From Lysobacterales bacterium (lineage in GTDB: Bacteria > Pseudomonadota > Gammaproteobacteria > Xanthomonadales > Xanthomonadaceae), in NCBI GenBank assembly GCA_017302035.1, contig JAFLEA010000017.1:1-50278 (forward strand): a stretch of 50,278 bases of DNA, written 5' to 3'. The notes beneath the pieces were generated by a model. That model was not told where the DNA came from, ran no database searches, and worked only from the letters and a program-made list of their open reading frames with translations. Of this stretch, positions 7,618 to 14,214 are shown piece after piece. Positions within the stretch are counted from its first letter, which is position 1. Every line of letters begins with the position of its first letter. The translations under genes were made by a program, and so were the position numbers.

Positions 7618-8094
7618 TCAGAACCGATCTGGCGCCCATATGGCAATTGAATCCCGAGGGCAGGCAACCACAAGCCATGTCTCGCTTTCCGAGAACGATT
7701 GACCAGCCTGCCAAGGCTCGTACTGTTCATTATGTCCATTTACGTAAAGAACCGAGCCGTCATCAAATTTAATGAGTAGGTGGGGAATAGGATGGCATAC
7801 CTCTACGTCAATGACGGTCTTGTGGCGTAGGGAGATGATGCTCTCATACTCCTCCTCTTCACTTGCAGGGCCAGATACAGCTGACTCAGTTGCTGGAAGT
7901 GAAGCTGGCAAGGAAGGAAAGACGCACCAAGCCGAAGCCAAGTTTACGTATGGCTCGCCTTTAGGCTTGCCGGGACTTGACTGAAACAGAATCTGTGTTG
8001 TTCCGAACCGTAGGCCGCTTGGCTGCTCGCCGACAAGCAAGTGCTGCAAGACTCGGGTCGCTTCTTTTGCTGCTGTCAGTTTGCTATTGGCCAT
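7618..8094 (-). CDS. Cassette protein of unknown function (158 aa)
   Basis: A soluble acidic protein without signal peptide. The N-terminal 25 residues are helical (AAKEATRVLQHLLVGEQ); an acidic stretch SEEEEYESI lies near residue 78. The C-terminal half alternates strands (VIDVEVCHPIPHLLIKFDDGSVLYVNG), typical of a small beta-sandwich or ligand-binding fold. The family is not recognised. It starts a few bases after the attC 8 core and ends three bases before attC 7. Confidence 0.7.
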   Translation of the reverse strand: MANSKLTAAKEATRVLQHLLVGEQPSGLRFGTTQILFQSSPGKPKGEPYVNLASAWCVFPSLPASLPATESAVSGPASEEEEYESIISLRHKTVIDVEVCHPIPHLLIKFDDGSVLYVNGHNEQYEPWQAGQSFSESETWLVVACPRDSIAIWAPDRF

Positions 8095-8103
8095 TGGTGA
8101 GCA

Positions 8104-8163
8104 GCCTAACGCCTGAATTAAGCCGCCTTGCGAAGCAAGGTCGGCTTGAATGAACTGTTAGGT
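8104..8163 (-). repeat. attC site 8 (60 bp)
   Basis: Cores ACCTAAC and GTTAGGC on the minus strand with the standard CCTTGCTTCGCAAGG tip. It belongs to cassette 8184-8564. Confidence 0.92.
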
Positions 8164-8183
8164 GTCACTGCAGGATTCCCCTC

Positions 8184-8564
8184 TCAGTCCACGAACACAG
8201 TGTGCAACTCAGCGATCAGATGCTTGTCGCGAAACACACCAATTAGATCGATGCCGCCAGGCCCACGATATGGACTGCACCATACATGGCGCAACTCATC
8301 TCCGGGAGTCATTCGTCCGATAAGCGCCGCCCAATCTTCTCGTTTGTCTATATCTGGAGCGCCAACCAACGCTGCACTTTTCACTGCGTCTTCCTCCGTG
8401 AGCGGCACTGACACCCTGCATTTTGGATAGCCAAGTCGCGTCACCAGCTCATGGGTATCGATGGCGGAAGGCGTATCGATCTTTGGGCCAAGTGGTTGAT
8501 GCGCGCAGCCAGATAGCAGAAAAGCCAAGATCAGTGCTTGTGTGAGATGGATTGGAAGGTTCAT
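8184..8564 (-). CDS. Cassette lipoprotein of unknown function (126 aa)
   Basis: A signal peptide of about 19 residues ends with LLSGC, a clear lipobox, so the protein is probably lipid-anchored. The mature domain contains two cysteines (PKCRVSV and VWCSPY) and a terminal pair of strands (GGIDLIGVFRDKHLIAELHTVFVD), reminiscent of small outer-membrane lipoproteins of the BamE/SmpA size class, although I do not claim membership. The start is five bases behind the attC 9 core. A 20-bp spacer separates the stop from attC 8. Confidence 0.75.
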   Translation of the reverse strand: MNLPIHLTQALILAFLLSGCAHQPLGPKIDTPSAIDTHELVTRLGYPKCRVSVPLTEEDAVKSAALVGAPDIDKREDWAALIGRMTPGDELRHVWCSPYRGPGGIDLIGVFRDKHLIAELHTVFVD

Positions 8565-8569
8565 GTGAC

Positions 8570-8629
8570 ACCTAACGCCTGAATTAAGCCGCCTTGCGAA
8601 GCAAGGTCGGCTTGAATGAATTGTTAGGC
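8570..8629 (-). repeat. attC site 9 (60 bp)
   Basis: Cores GCCTAAC and GTTAGGT, standard arms. It belongs to cassette 8624-9220. Confidence 0.92.
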
Positions 8630-9220
8630 GCCACTGCCGGAAAGTCCGCGTTGCACCCGTGAAGGAAGAACAAACAAGAACTGAGCAAGCGCGGCGGCAA
8701 ACTCAATGCTGCGCTCCGCATCTTGGCCAATGGGAAGAGGGCTATCTTCGTCGGAATGACGCTGTTCATTGGCATCGAGCCGCACTTGATGAGCCCATGT
8801 AGCCATATCAGTGGTGATGATGCCGCCGTCTTTGGCGGTATCAATGCGTGAGTAGAGACTGCCGGTGGTAAGGCCCTTGGCCTTTAGCATTGCATCTACT
8901 GCACTCGCGGCGAGCATTACAGCGCCCGCAGGCACGTGAAGCGACTCATAAGCCTGCTGGAGATAGGCCCGGGCACGATCCGGGATTGCATCATCTACAG
9001 TCGATGCAGATGGGTAGTACGCCTGAACAACAGCCTGCGGATTGCTTGATTTGGCCGATACAACGCCGCCGCAACGCCTACAGACATAGATTGCCCAAAC
9101 TTGGCGTTCGCTCTGGTCAGCATTGTTTGTCTCGAATATCTGAGATTGATGCAAGTTCGGTGAATTGACTCCGCAATGTGGACACCGCGGCAAGTCAAGG
9201 TGCTTTTTTAAGTAAAACAC
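8624..9220 (-). CDS. Cassette DUF4145-like protein with N-terminal zinc ribbon (198 aa)
   Basis: The N-terminus has two CxxC knuckles (CPHCG near residue 13 and CRRCG near 48), a zinc-ribbon signature. The remainder matches the DUF4145 pattern: a helical region with AIPDRARAYLQQAYESL, then AVMLAASAVDAMLKAKG, and a VRLDANEQRHSDE segment that carries the conserved N/H-type residues of this family. DUF4145 occurs in restriction enzymes and other defence loci as well as alone; the biochemical role is unknown. Its TAA is provided by the attC 9 core. The family call is by eye. Confidence 0.75.
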   Translation of the reverse strand: MFYLKKHLDLPRCPHCGVNSPNLHQSQIFETNNADQSERQVWAIYVCRRCGGVVSAKSSNPQAVVQAYYPSASTVDDAIPDRARAYLQQAYESLHVPAGAVMLAASAVDAMLKAKGLTTGSLYSRIDTAKDGGIITTDMATWAHQVRLDANEQRHSDEDSPLPIGQDAERSIEFAAALAQFLFVLPSRVQRGLSGSGA

Positions 9221-9238
9221 GAAGACCTCTCATGTGGC

Positions 9239-9298
9239 GCCTAACGCCTGAATTAAGCCGCCTTGCGAAGCAAGGTCGGCTTGAATGAATTGTTAGGC
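9239..9298 (-). repeat. attC site 10 (60 bp)
   Basis: Cores GCCTAAC and GTTAGGC, standard arms. It belongs to cassette 9305-9544. Confidence 0.92.
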
Positions 9299-9304
9299 GG
9301 CAGT

Positions 9305-9544
9305 CTAGCGCTCACTGTGAGGTGCTCCCTTGACGATGCAAAGCGCTATGAAGGCTGCTGACAGTACAGCTAGAAGAAGCAAGTAGCTACCAAAGCGCTG
9401 CGGCAGCATGAGTGCCGCTGAGACAATAACTGCGGCAATGAACAGAGCCAAAGACACCCAACCCTGCCAGGAGGCGGGGCCGCTCCAGCCGACACCAACC
9501 TCAGGGTCTTTGGCATGGAACCAGTAGGTCTGCTTGCTCTTCAT
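9305..9544 (-). CDS. Cassette membrane protein of unknown function (79 aa)
   Basis: The N-terminal 25 residues are polar and aromatic (TYWFHAKDPEVGVGWSGPAS), followed by two membrane helices at about 27-48 and 51-71 and a short charged tail. A GGGGAA ribosome-binding site lies correctly upstream of the ATG, which is unusual in this array, where most starts follow the core directly. No domain recognised. Confidence 0.7.
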   Translation of the reverse strand: MKSKQTYWFHAKDPEVGVGWSGPASWQGWVSLALFIAAVIVSAALMLPQRFGSYLLLLAVLSAAFIALCIVKGAPHSER

Positions 9545-9570
9545 GGGATTCCCCGTTGTCTTGGTCTGCC

Positions 9571-9630
9571 GCCTAACGCCTGAATTAAGCCGCCTTGCGA
9601 AGCAAGGTCGGCTTGAATGAATTGTTAGGC
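9571..9630 (-). repeat. attC site 11 (60 bp)
   Basis: Cores GCCTAAC and GTTAGGC, standard arms. It belongs to cassette 9641-9940. Confidence 0.92.
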
Positions 9631-9640
9631 AGCGCCTGCA

Positions 9641-9940
9641 TTATTGCCAGCGTACCTGCTTGCCAAGCTTCAGCTCGAGCGCCTGCATGGCCTCTGAGAT
9701 AGTGGTATGGCCGAACGTGTCAGGCCAAGTAGGTTCATCAGGCTGCAGCGCTTGCTCAACGCGGCCGTAGTACATCAACCCCTCAGGGCTCAACGGCATT
9801 GGCTCCTCCCCAGGCTCAAGCTGATCGTCGGCTTCCGCGAGAGAATGCCACCAGTCATAGTCGAGCGCGATGATGTCTACAGACGCACGTGACAGCAGGC
9901 CTGCCCAATATGTTCCGATCTTCACGATCTTGAGCGCCAT
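9641..9940 (-). CDS. Cassette protein of unknown function (99 aa)
   Basis: A small acidic soluble protein. The sequence has a beta-strand start (MALKIVKIGTYW), a Trp/Tyr-rich segment (DYDWWHSLAEADD), a Pro/Glu-rich middle and a helical, basic C-terminus (ISEAMQALELKLGKQ). The size and acidity would fit an immunity or antitoxin protein, but nothing specific supports this. It starts about seven bases after the attC 12 core and ends ten bases before attC 11. Confidence 0.65.
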   Translation of the reverse strand: MALKIVKIGTYWAGLLSRASVDIIALDYDWWHSLAEADDQLEPGEEPMPLSPEGLMYYGRVEQALQPDEPTWPDTFGHTTISEAMQALELKLGKQVRWQ

Positions 9941-9947
9941 GTGCGTG

Positions 9948-10007
9948 GCCTAACGCTTGAATTAAGCCGCGTTGCGAAGCAACGTCGGCTTGAATGAATT
10001 GTTAGGC
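9948..10007 (-). repeat. attC site 12 (60 bp)
   Basis: Cores GCCTAAC and GTTAGGC with the ACGTTGCTTCGCAACGC tip variant also seen at attC 5 and 16. It belongs to cassette 10002-10277. Confidence 0.92.
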
Positions 10008-10277
10008 GGCTGACCCGCCCGATCTGGCGGCGATGATATAACGCCAAGTGCAGTATGCCGCCGCAGCTAGAAAGCTTGTGCCAAGAACGAGAACGATGGT
10101 TGGAAGGTATGGCTCGATAGTGGGAAAGAACGGCTCCAGCCAGATACCCTTGATGCGGTTGTACTCGGGAGGTTCGACCCATTGGTGCGTTGAGTTGAAG
10201 AAGGCAAAGAATGCCGCAACCCCCATGACTAGAGAGTAGGTGCCACGGCGTGCCCACCGTTCCTTCTCCGTCTTCAC
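10002..10277 (-). CDS. Cassette membrane protein of unknown function (91 aa)
   Basis: I place the start at the GTG at 10277, with GGGAGAG upstream; the longer open frame runs through attC 13 and is an artefact. Two hydrophobic helices, about residues 14-28 and 57-80, flank a loop with WVEPPEYNRIKG and a Pro-rich segment. The TAA is inside the attC 12 core. A small inner-membrane protein; no family recognised. Confidence 0.65.
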   Translation of the reverse strand: MKTEKERWARRGTYSLVMGVAAFFAFFNSTHQWVEPPEYNRIKGIWLEPFFPTIEPYLPTIVLVLGTSFLAAAAYCTWRYIIAARSGGSAA

Positions 10278-10294
10278 CGCAATCTCTCCCAGCC

Positions 10295-10354
10295 GCCTAA
10301 CGCCTGAATTAAGCCGCCTTGCGAAGCAAGGTCGGCTTGAATGAATTGTTAGGC
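10295..10354 (-). repeat. attC site 13 (60 bp), translated as the tail of its cassette gene
   Basis: Cores GCCTAAC and GTTAGGC, standard arms. The gene of its cassette (10309-10791) has no stop before the site and reads through most of it, using the TAA of the second arm (GGCTTAA). Confidence 0.92.
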
Positions 10355-10791
10355 GCCAGCTGTAATGCCAGCGCCAGCCATAGAAGAGGAAAGAAAAGAA
10401 CAACTGCAAAATAGATGAGCGCGGTGGCAGCCATATGTTGAGCAACGAGTGCGCCTGCGGCTGCCAAGGGCAAGAGTGAGAACGCGAGCAGGAGTCTTAT
10501 GACACGAGTCTTAGCCGACAAGGTGATCGAGCGAGCGATCATGCGAGCAACAACCCGCCCGACTAGAGATGTGGCAATGATCGCTTGAGCGCAGCCAAAA
10601 ACGAACATGATGCCAAAGAAGGCAGGGCCATCTCCGCCGCTCGGATTGGATTCAAGATCCCGGAGCGCATACACCAGTGCAGCAGTATACGCTGCGAGAA
10701 GAACGCCAGTGCCAATAATCACGTGCCGCCACCGTGGCAAAAGTGCAGGCAGTGAACCCAGAAGTAAGATTGAGAAGATCAGAGTTGCCAT
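10309..10791 (-). CDS. Cassette five-helix membrane protein with attC-encoded C-terminus (160 aa)
   Basis: The start is the ATG at 10791 (MATLIFSILLLGS), fourteen bases behind the attC 14 core; the much longer frame upstream is an open run through attC and the duplicated cassette. About five hydrophobic segments are present (residues 2-18, 23-43, 56-78, 95-115, 120-144). Translation continues into attC 13 and ends at its internal TAA, so the last 14 residues, PNNSFKPTLLRKAA, are encoded by the recombination site. No family recognised; probably an inner-membrane protein. Confidence 0.7.
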   Translation of the reverse strand: MATLIFSILLLGSLPALLPRWRHVIIGTGVLLAAYTAALVYALRDLESNPSGGDGPAFFGIMFVFGCAQAIIATSLVGRVVARMIARSITLSAKTRVIRLLLAFSLLPLAAAGALVAQHMAATALIYFAVVLFFPLLWLALALQLAPNNSFKPTLLRKAA

Positions 10792-10805
10792 GAGAGTGTT
10801 CTGGC

Positions 10806-10865
10806 GCCTAACGCCTGAATTAAGCCGCCTTGCGAAGCAAGGTCGGCTTGAATGATGAGTTAGGG
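10806..10865 (-). repeat. attC site 14 (60 bp)
   Basis: Cores CCCTAAC and GTTAGGC on the minus strand; the R'' spacer reads TCATCATTC in place of AATTCATTC. It belongs to the duplicated cassette, copy A (10866-11167). Confidence 0.9.
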
Positions 10866-11167
10866 GCCGAAGGTACCCCCGGGGCTGCTGGGGTGCAACG
10901 GGCGCGGGCTGGCTGGCTGTGAAGGAATCGCCCTCCGAAGGCCAGTAGAAGTGAGTGCTGGGATGGGCCGAAGCCATAAAGCGCCGCCGATCCGCGAGCC
11001 GACGGCCTGTCCGCCAGCCGAGCGGCGCCGTGGACTGGCCGAAGTAGCCAGGAAAGAAGAGGGAAGGAGAGGTGACGGCGAGGCAGCCGAGGTCGTCTAT
11101 TGGCGAAGTCGTGGTGGCAGGAAGAGACAGGCCAACCGAAGGCACCACCTTGAACCTGCTTGAGCAA
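10866..11167. repeat. Duplicated cassette body, copy A (302 bp), coding status unclear
   Basis: This body and 12835-13136 are both 302 bp and align without a gap, differing at about 25 positions by hand count (roughly 92 % identity). Open frames exist on both strands in both copies: a 70-codon plus-strand frame at 10951-11163 and a minus-strand frame containing MASAHPSTHFYW. The substitutions fall almost evenly over the three codon positions of the plus frame, which argues against protein coding there. The second minus-strand frame is broken by a stop in copy B. It could encode an RNA, be a promoter cassette or be non-functional. Confidence 0.75.
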
Positions 11168-11227
11168 CGCTAACGCCTAAATTAAGCCGCCTTGCGAAGC
11201 AAGGTCGGCTTGAATGAATTGTTAGGC
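11168..11227 (-). repeat. attC site 15 (60 bp)
   Basis: Cores GCCTAAC and an unusual R' GTTAGCG. The odd last bases come from the neighbouring cassette copy A, which starts TTAGCG after the G/TT cleavage point; copy B shows the same. The site belongs to the barstar-like cassette. Confidence 0.9.
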
Positions 11228-11230
11228 GGC

Positions 11231-11557
11231 TCACGCATAGAATGCAAGCGTGAGAACTGGAGCTTGGCCGGACTCAATGCGCCGCCAGTTGACGAAGGCG
11301 GCGCACTCGACAAGGGCAGAGAACAGATCAGGGCAGCGGACTTTGAAATCTTGGGCATGCTCAATGACGAGAGACAGTGTCTTGCCCGGATCAACGTGCA
11401 CAGTGGTCATGCCTGAGCTTGAATCATCCAGGTCGGAAAGACAGTCGATCCAAGCGTCCATGTTGCAACCGTAGAAGGGTGGAAACCCAAAGGCCTCAGC
11501 AAATACGGAGTGGAAGGAATCAACGTCTACGATGTTGTTTGCGTCAATTCGCATCAT
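11231..11557 (-). CDS. Barstar-like ribonuclease inhibitor (108 aa)
   Basis: Barstar binds and blocks barnase-type extracellular RNases. Residues 26-42 read PPFYGCNMDAWIDCLSD, matching the barstar signature (YYGxNLDALWDCLTG) in helix 2 and its preceding loop. Asp34 and Asp38 correspond to Asp35 and Asp39 of barstar, which contact the barnase active site. The N-terminal IVDVDSFHSVFAEAFG matches barstar strand 1 / helix 1, and the C-terminal strand is VLTLAFYA. No barnase-like gene is adjacent, so this is an orphan immunity protein carried as a cassette. Two consecutive ATGs (11557, 11554) could serve as start; the frame overlapping it at 11182-11394 is a shadow. Confidence 0.82.
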   Translation of the reverse strand: MMRIDANNIVDVDSFHSVFAEAFGFPPFYGCNMDAWIDCLSDLDDSSSGMTTVHVDPGKTLSLVIEHAQDFKVRCPDLFSALVECAAFVNWRRIESGQAPVLTLAFYA

Positions 11558-11569
11558 TGTCTCTGAGCC

Positions 11570-11629
11570 GCCTAACGCCTGAATTAAGCCGCGTTGCGAA
11601 GCAACGTCGGCTTGAATGAATTGTTAGGG
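11570..11629 (-). repeat. attC site 16 (60 bp)
   Basis: Cores CCCTAAC and GTTAGGC with the ACGTTGCTTCGCAACGC tip. It belongs to cassette 11635-11970. Confidence 0.92.
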
Positions 11630-11634
11630 CCCAT

Positions 11635-11970
11635 TTAGCACGGCCCGGAGAGCAGCGCCATACCCACCTGACGGAAGTAGTCTCCGGGCCCAGGGAGGGT
11701 TGGGTAGAAGGGAGCGGAAAGGGCGCGGACTAGGAAGTACGTGCATACAACAGCAATAGCCAAAAGAGAGCGACGCGGAAGTGATGGGCTGTGACTTGGT
11801 GCGTACAGAACAAGTGACAGTGACGCGATTGCAAGCGCCACGGACATTGCCTGTGCGTGCCAGGCGTAACCACCACAAGACGCGATGCCGCGCCAGATGC
11901 CGCCAAGCACAGCAACGAGGAACGCTGCCGCTATAAGGGCTCTGTATCCGTTCGCTGTGACGCTTGGCAT
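11635..11970 (-). CDS. Cassette membrane protein of unknown function (111 aa)
   Basis: Three hydrophobic segments, about residues 9-30, 40-58 and 67-86, with a short C-terminal cytoplasmic or periplasmic tail (YPTLPGPGDYFRQ). The ATG is close behind the attC 17 core and the stop is five bases before attC 16, so the cassette is compact. No family recognised; expected in the inner membrane. Confidence 0.7.
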   Translation of the reverse strand: MPSVTANGYRALIAAAFLVAVLGGIWRGIASCGGYAWHAQAMSVALAIASLSLVLYAPSHSPSLPRRSLLAIAVVCTYFLVRALSAPFYPTLPGPGDYFRQVGMALLSGPC

Positions 11971-11973
11971 GGG

Positions 11974-12033
11974 CCCTAACGTCTGAATTAAGCCGCGCCG
12001 CGAAGCGGCGTCGGCTTGAATGAATTGTTAGAT
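11974..12033 (-). repeat. attC site 17 (60 bp)
   Basis: Cores ATCTAAC and GTTAGGG, with the CGCCGCTTCGCGGCG tip that is typical of aadA-type attC sites. It belongs to cassette 12050-12742. Confidence 0.92.
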
Positions 12034-12049
12034 TGGCCAAAGCGGAACT

Positions 12050-12742
12050 TCACGCAATGTCCTCAAAACGAGTACAGAACTCTCTGGCCTCAGGACATAC
12101 AACATCAATATGCTCATTCGGACTTGATACCACCCAAATCAAGCGATACTCACACTGATGCTCATAAGCCTTTAGCTTGAGGAAGAACAAATCGTCTCCG
12201 GCAACATTGGATATGGCCGCGAACATCTTGCCCATATCTAGCTCTTTCCTATCCGGAGAAATGCGCATTGAATCGAGGTCGATCTGGCCCGAAGAGCGGA
12301 CTACTACACGCTTTTCAGCGTAGACGCATGAGCCCTCAAGGCCTCCTCTGAATCCAAGGATGGCATTGGCGATAGCGCAGCCGAAGGAGGTTGTGTCATT
12401 GATGCGGAACCCTGAATCGGCGGAGAACGCTTGTGAAAGGTCTTGCGAATGCTTGAGGGCTCCGCATAGCACATACGCATCATGTCCCTGGCCGATAGCC
12501 GCGAACATGGATTGACCTTGGCCTGTATGGTCAAAGTTCTCAATTATGCCGCGTCCCTCTTGTGCGTCGAGGCGCTCTTCATCTCCGTGCTTTGAAAATT
12601 TTGAAAAGGAACTCAGCCTAAGAATTCCCTCTTTGAAGAAAAGGTCAACGAACTCCTTCTCCAGATAGCGATAGACATAAGGGCGTCGTATGCGCCACTC
12701 CTTGAGCATTTGAACAGCGATCGGGGCTTGGGGTTTGCTCAT
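12050..12742 (-). CDS. Cassette protein of unknown function, weakly DUF2971-like (230 aa)
   Basis: A soluble protein without signal or membrane segments. The N-terminal layout YRYLEKEFVDLFFKEGILRL, followed by a Ser/Phe-rich turn and DEERLDAQEG, recalls the start of DUF2971-type proteins found in phage and defence islands, where a Y-K-Y segment precedes a strand and an acidic motif. This is a weak resemblance. Later segments (QCEYRLIWVVSS) would fit the conserved (E)YR strand of that family. It is one of the longest cassette genes and is AT-richer than the backbone. Confidence 0.65.
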   Translation of the reverse strand: MSKPQAPIAVQMLKEWRIRRPYVYRYLEKEFVDLFFKEGILRLSSFSKFSKHGDEERLDAQEGRGIIENFDHTGQGQSMFAAIGQGHDAYVLCGALKHSQDLSQAFSADSGFRINDTTSFGCAIANAILGFRGGLEGSCVYAEKRVVVRSSGQIDLDSMRISPDRKELDMGKMFAAISNVAGDDLFFLKLKAYEHQCEYRLIWVVSSPNEHIDVVCPEAREFCTRFEDIA

Positions 12743-12774
12743 CTATTTGGCCGGGATGAAGATCTTGTTTGGCA

Positions 12775-12834
12775 ATCTAACGCCTGAATTAAGCCGCCTT
12801 GCGAAGCAAGGTCGGCTTGAATGATTAGTTAGAG
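12775..12834 (-). repeat. attC site 18 (60 bp)
   Basis: Cores CTCTAAC and GTTAGAT, with R'' spacer TAATCATTC similar to that of attC 14. It belongs to the duplicated cassette, copy B. Confidence 0.9.
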
Positions 12835-13136
12835 GCCGAAGGTACCCCCGGCGCTGCTGGGGTGCAACGGGCGCGGGCTGGCTGGCTGTGAGGGAATCGC
12901 TGTCCGAAGGCCAGTAGCAATGGCTGCTGAGATGGGCCGAAGCCATGAAGCGCCGCTGATCCGCGAGCCGATAGCCTGTCCGCCAGCTAGGTGGCGCCGT
13001 GGACTGGCCGGAGTAGCCAGGAAAGAAGAGGGAAGGAGAGGTGACGGCGAGGCAACCGAGGCCGTCTATTGGCGAAGTCGTGGAGGCAGGAAGAGACAGG
13101 CCAACCGAAGTCACTACCTTGAACCTGCTTGAGCAC
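12835..13136. repeat. Duplicated cassette body, copy B (302 bp), coding status unclear
   Basis: Gap-free partner of 10866-11167 (about 25 differences in 302 bp). A plus-strand frame of 70 codons (12920-13132) and a minus-strand frame with MASAHLSSHCYW are open, but neither shows a protein-like substitution pattern against copy A. The first bases after the core, TTAGCGGTGCTCAAG, match copy A apart from one base. Both bodies carry related attC variants (14 and 18), so the whole cassette including attC was probably duplicated, followed by divergence. Confidence 0.75.
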
Positions 13137-13248
13137 CGCTAACGCCTAAGTTAAGCCGCGCCACGTAGTGGAGCAAAGCATATGGCAAGCTGTACCTGCC
13201 ATATGGTTTGCGTAACGAAGTGGTGTCGGCTTGAACGCATTGTTAGGT
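13137..13248 (-). repeat. attC site 19 (long form, 112 bp)
   Basis: Long form like attC 1 and 6, with small changes in the arms (CCACGTAGTGG, GCAAAGCATATGG). Cores ACCTAAC and GTTAGCG. It belongs to cassette 13243-13575. Confidence 0.92.
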
Positions 13249-13575
13249 GCCACTAGCCGGAGACTCAGGGCGATCGCATGTGGGTAGTACTTTGCCACGC
13301 ATGTCCAGGATGCTCATGCCAAATGCGCCATTGGGATACGTCTCAACTAAGACGTAACCAGTCTCCGGCTCGTGCTTCTCTCCTTTAGATCTTTCCACGT
13401 TGAACATCCGAATGAGCTTGAGCGCATAGCGGTCTGCTTCCGTAGATCCAGAGCTAACCGCAATGGATGTATCGGTTGTGTGGCCGTTCGCTTTGATGGT
13501 TGTCTTTACGCATGTAACCGCAGGGGCAGACTGGCCCGAAGCGAGTGCTGTTGCTAGAAGTAGAGAAAGGCTCAT
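13243..13575 (-). CDS. Cassette secreted protein of unknown function (110 aa)
   Basis: I choose the ATG at 13575 (MSLSLLLATALASGQS), because the GTG three codons upstream lies within the attC core. The first 17 residues form a signal peptide. The mature part has one cysteine near each end (VTCVKTT and LPTCDRP), a possible disulphide, and a central DRYALKLIRMFNVERSKG followed by a strand pair (GYVLVETYPNGAFGMSIL). It vaguely resembles TonB C-terminal-like folds but no motif proves it. The TAA lies in the attC 19 core. Confidence 0.65.
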   Translation of the reverse strand: MSLSLLLATALASGQSAPAVTCVKTTIKANGHTTDTSIAVSSGSTEADRYALKLIRMFNVERSKGEKHEPETGYVLVETYPNGAFGMSILDMRGKVLPTCDRPESPASGT

Positions 13576-13582
13576 TTGTGGC

Positions 13583-13642
13583 ACCTAACGCCTGAGTTAA
13601 GCCGCGCCACGAAGTGGCGTCGGCTTGAACGAATTGTTAGGC
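13583..13642 (-). repeat. attC site 20 (60 bp)
   Basis: Cores GCCTAAC and GTTAGGT with a CGCCACTTCGTGGCG tip; the paired changes keep the hairpin. It belongs to cassette 13665-14117. Confidence 0.92.
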
Positions 13643-13664
13643 CGCACTGCGTGATCTGACATGA

Positions 13665-14117
13665 CTACGGCACGCGAGGTGTGATGGGAGGCCTTTCCGT
13701 ACGCAATGGCCCAATACCGGAAATCTCCACAAGAGTGTCGCTCTCAAACCACTCTACGTGCCAGACACCTGCCGGGATAACGAACGTCTCACCCGCATCA
13801 AATATTTTGACCCGGGCGTTCTCAAGATCTCCCATGAGAATGAACTGACGACCTTCGATTACTTTGATGTGCATGTCCGCGGTGTGTCGGTGTGCGGCAA
13901 GACTCGCGCCTGCGGGAGTACGGTAGTACTCGCGGAATGGTCCTGGCTCGGCTCGATTGCCCTCGATGCGGCGCATGACTGGCGCAGGCCCAGAAGGAGA
14001 GGAAAACCACTCCGTGTCAGGCGGGGCTTTTGGAATCGCGGCTGGTTCACTTTGCGATGCGTGGGCGCAGCCAACGTTCAAGAAACCTAGTAGAACAACG
14101 AGAGACACATACTTCAT
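13665..14117 (-). CDS. Cassette cupin-domain lipoprotein (150 aa)
   Basis: The signal peptide ends with FLNVGC, a lipobox, followed by AHAS. From residue 60 a single cupin domain is visible: REYYRTPAGASLAAHRHTADMHIKVIEG gives the GX(5)HXH-like first motif with His residues at AHRHT and MHIKV, and PAGVWHVEWFES gives the second motif with its His. This resembles the cupin_7/ChrR-type and DUF4437 group. Metal binding is likely; no enzymatic role is proven. The predicted site is the periplasm or outer membrane. The spacer between the stop and attC 20 is 22 bp. Confidence 0.8.
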   Translation of the reverse strand: MKYVSLVVLLGFLNVGCAHASQSEPAAIPKAPPDTEWFSSPSGPAPVMRRIEGNRAEPGPFREYYRTPAGASLAAHRHTADMHIKVIEGRQFILMGDLENARVKIFDAGETFVIPAGVWHVEWFESDTLVEISGIGPLRTERPPITPRVP

Positions 14118-14153
14118 CAGTGGAATCTCCGAGTACGAGGCACTTGGTGTGCG

Positions 14154-14213
14154 GCCTAACGCCTGAATTAAGCCGCCTTGCGAAGCAAGGTCGGCTTGAA
14201 TGAATTGTTAGGG
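14154..14213 (-). repeat. attC site 21 (60 bp)
   Basis: Cores CCCTAAC and GTTAGGC, standard arms. It belongs to cassette 14215-14517. Confidence 0.92.
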
Positions 14214-14214
14214 C

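Noticed and set aside
10309-11148. Single 279-codon minus-strand frame spanning an attC site
   Set aside because: It runs through attC 14 and part of the duplicated cassette; the real gene starts at the ATG at 10791 right behind the attC core.
10951-11163. 70-codon plus-strand gene in the duplicated cassette (and its copy at 12920-13132)
   Set aside because: Opposite in orientation to all other cassette genes, and substitutions between copies fall about equally on all codon positions.
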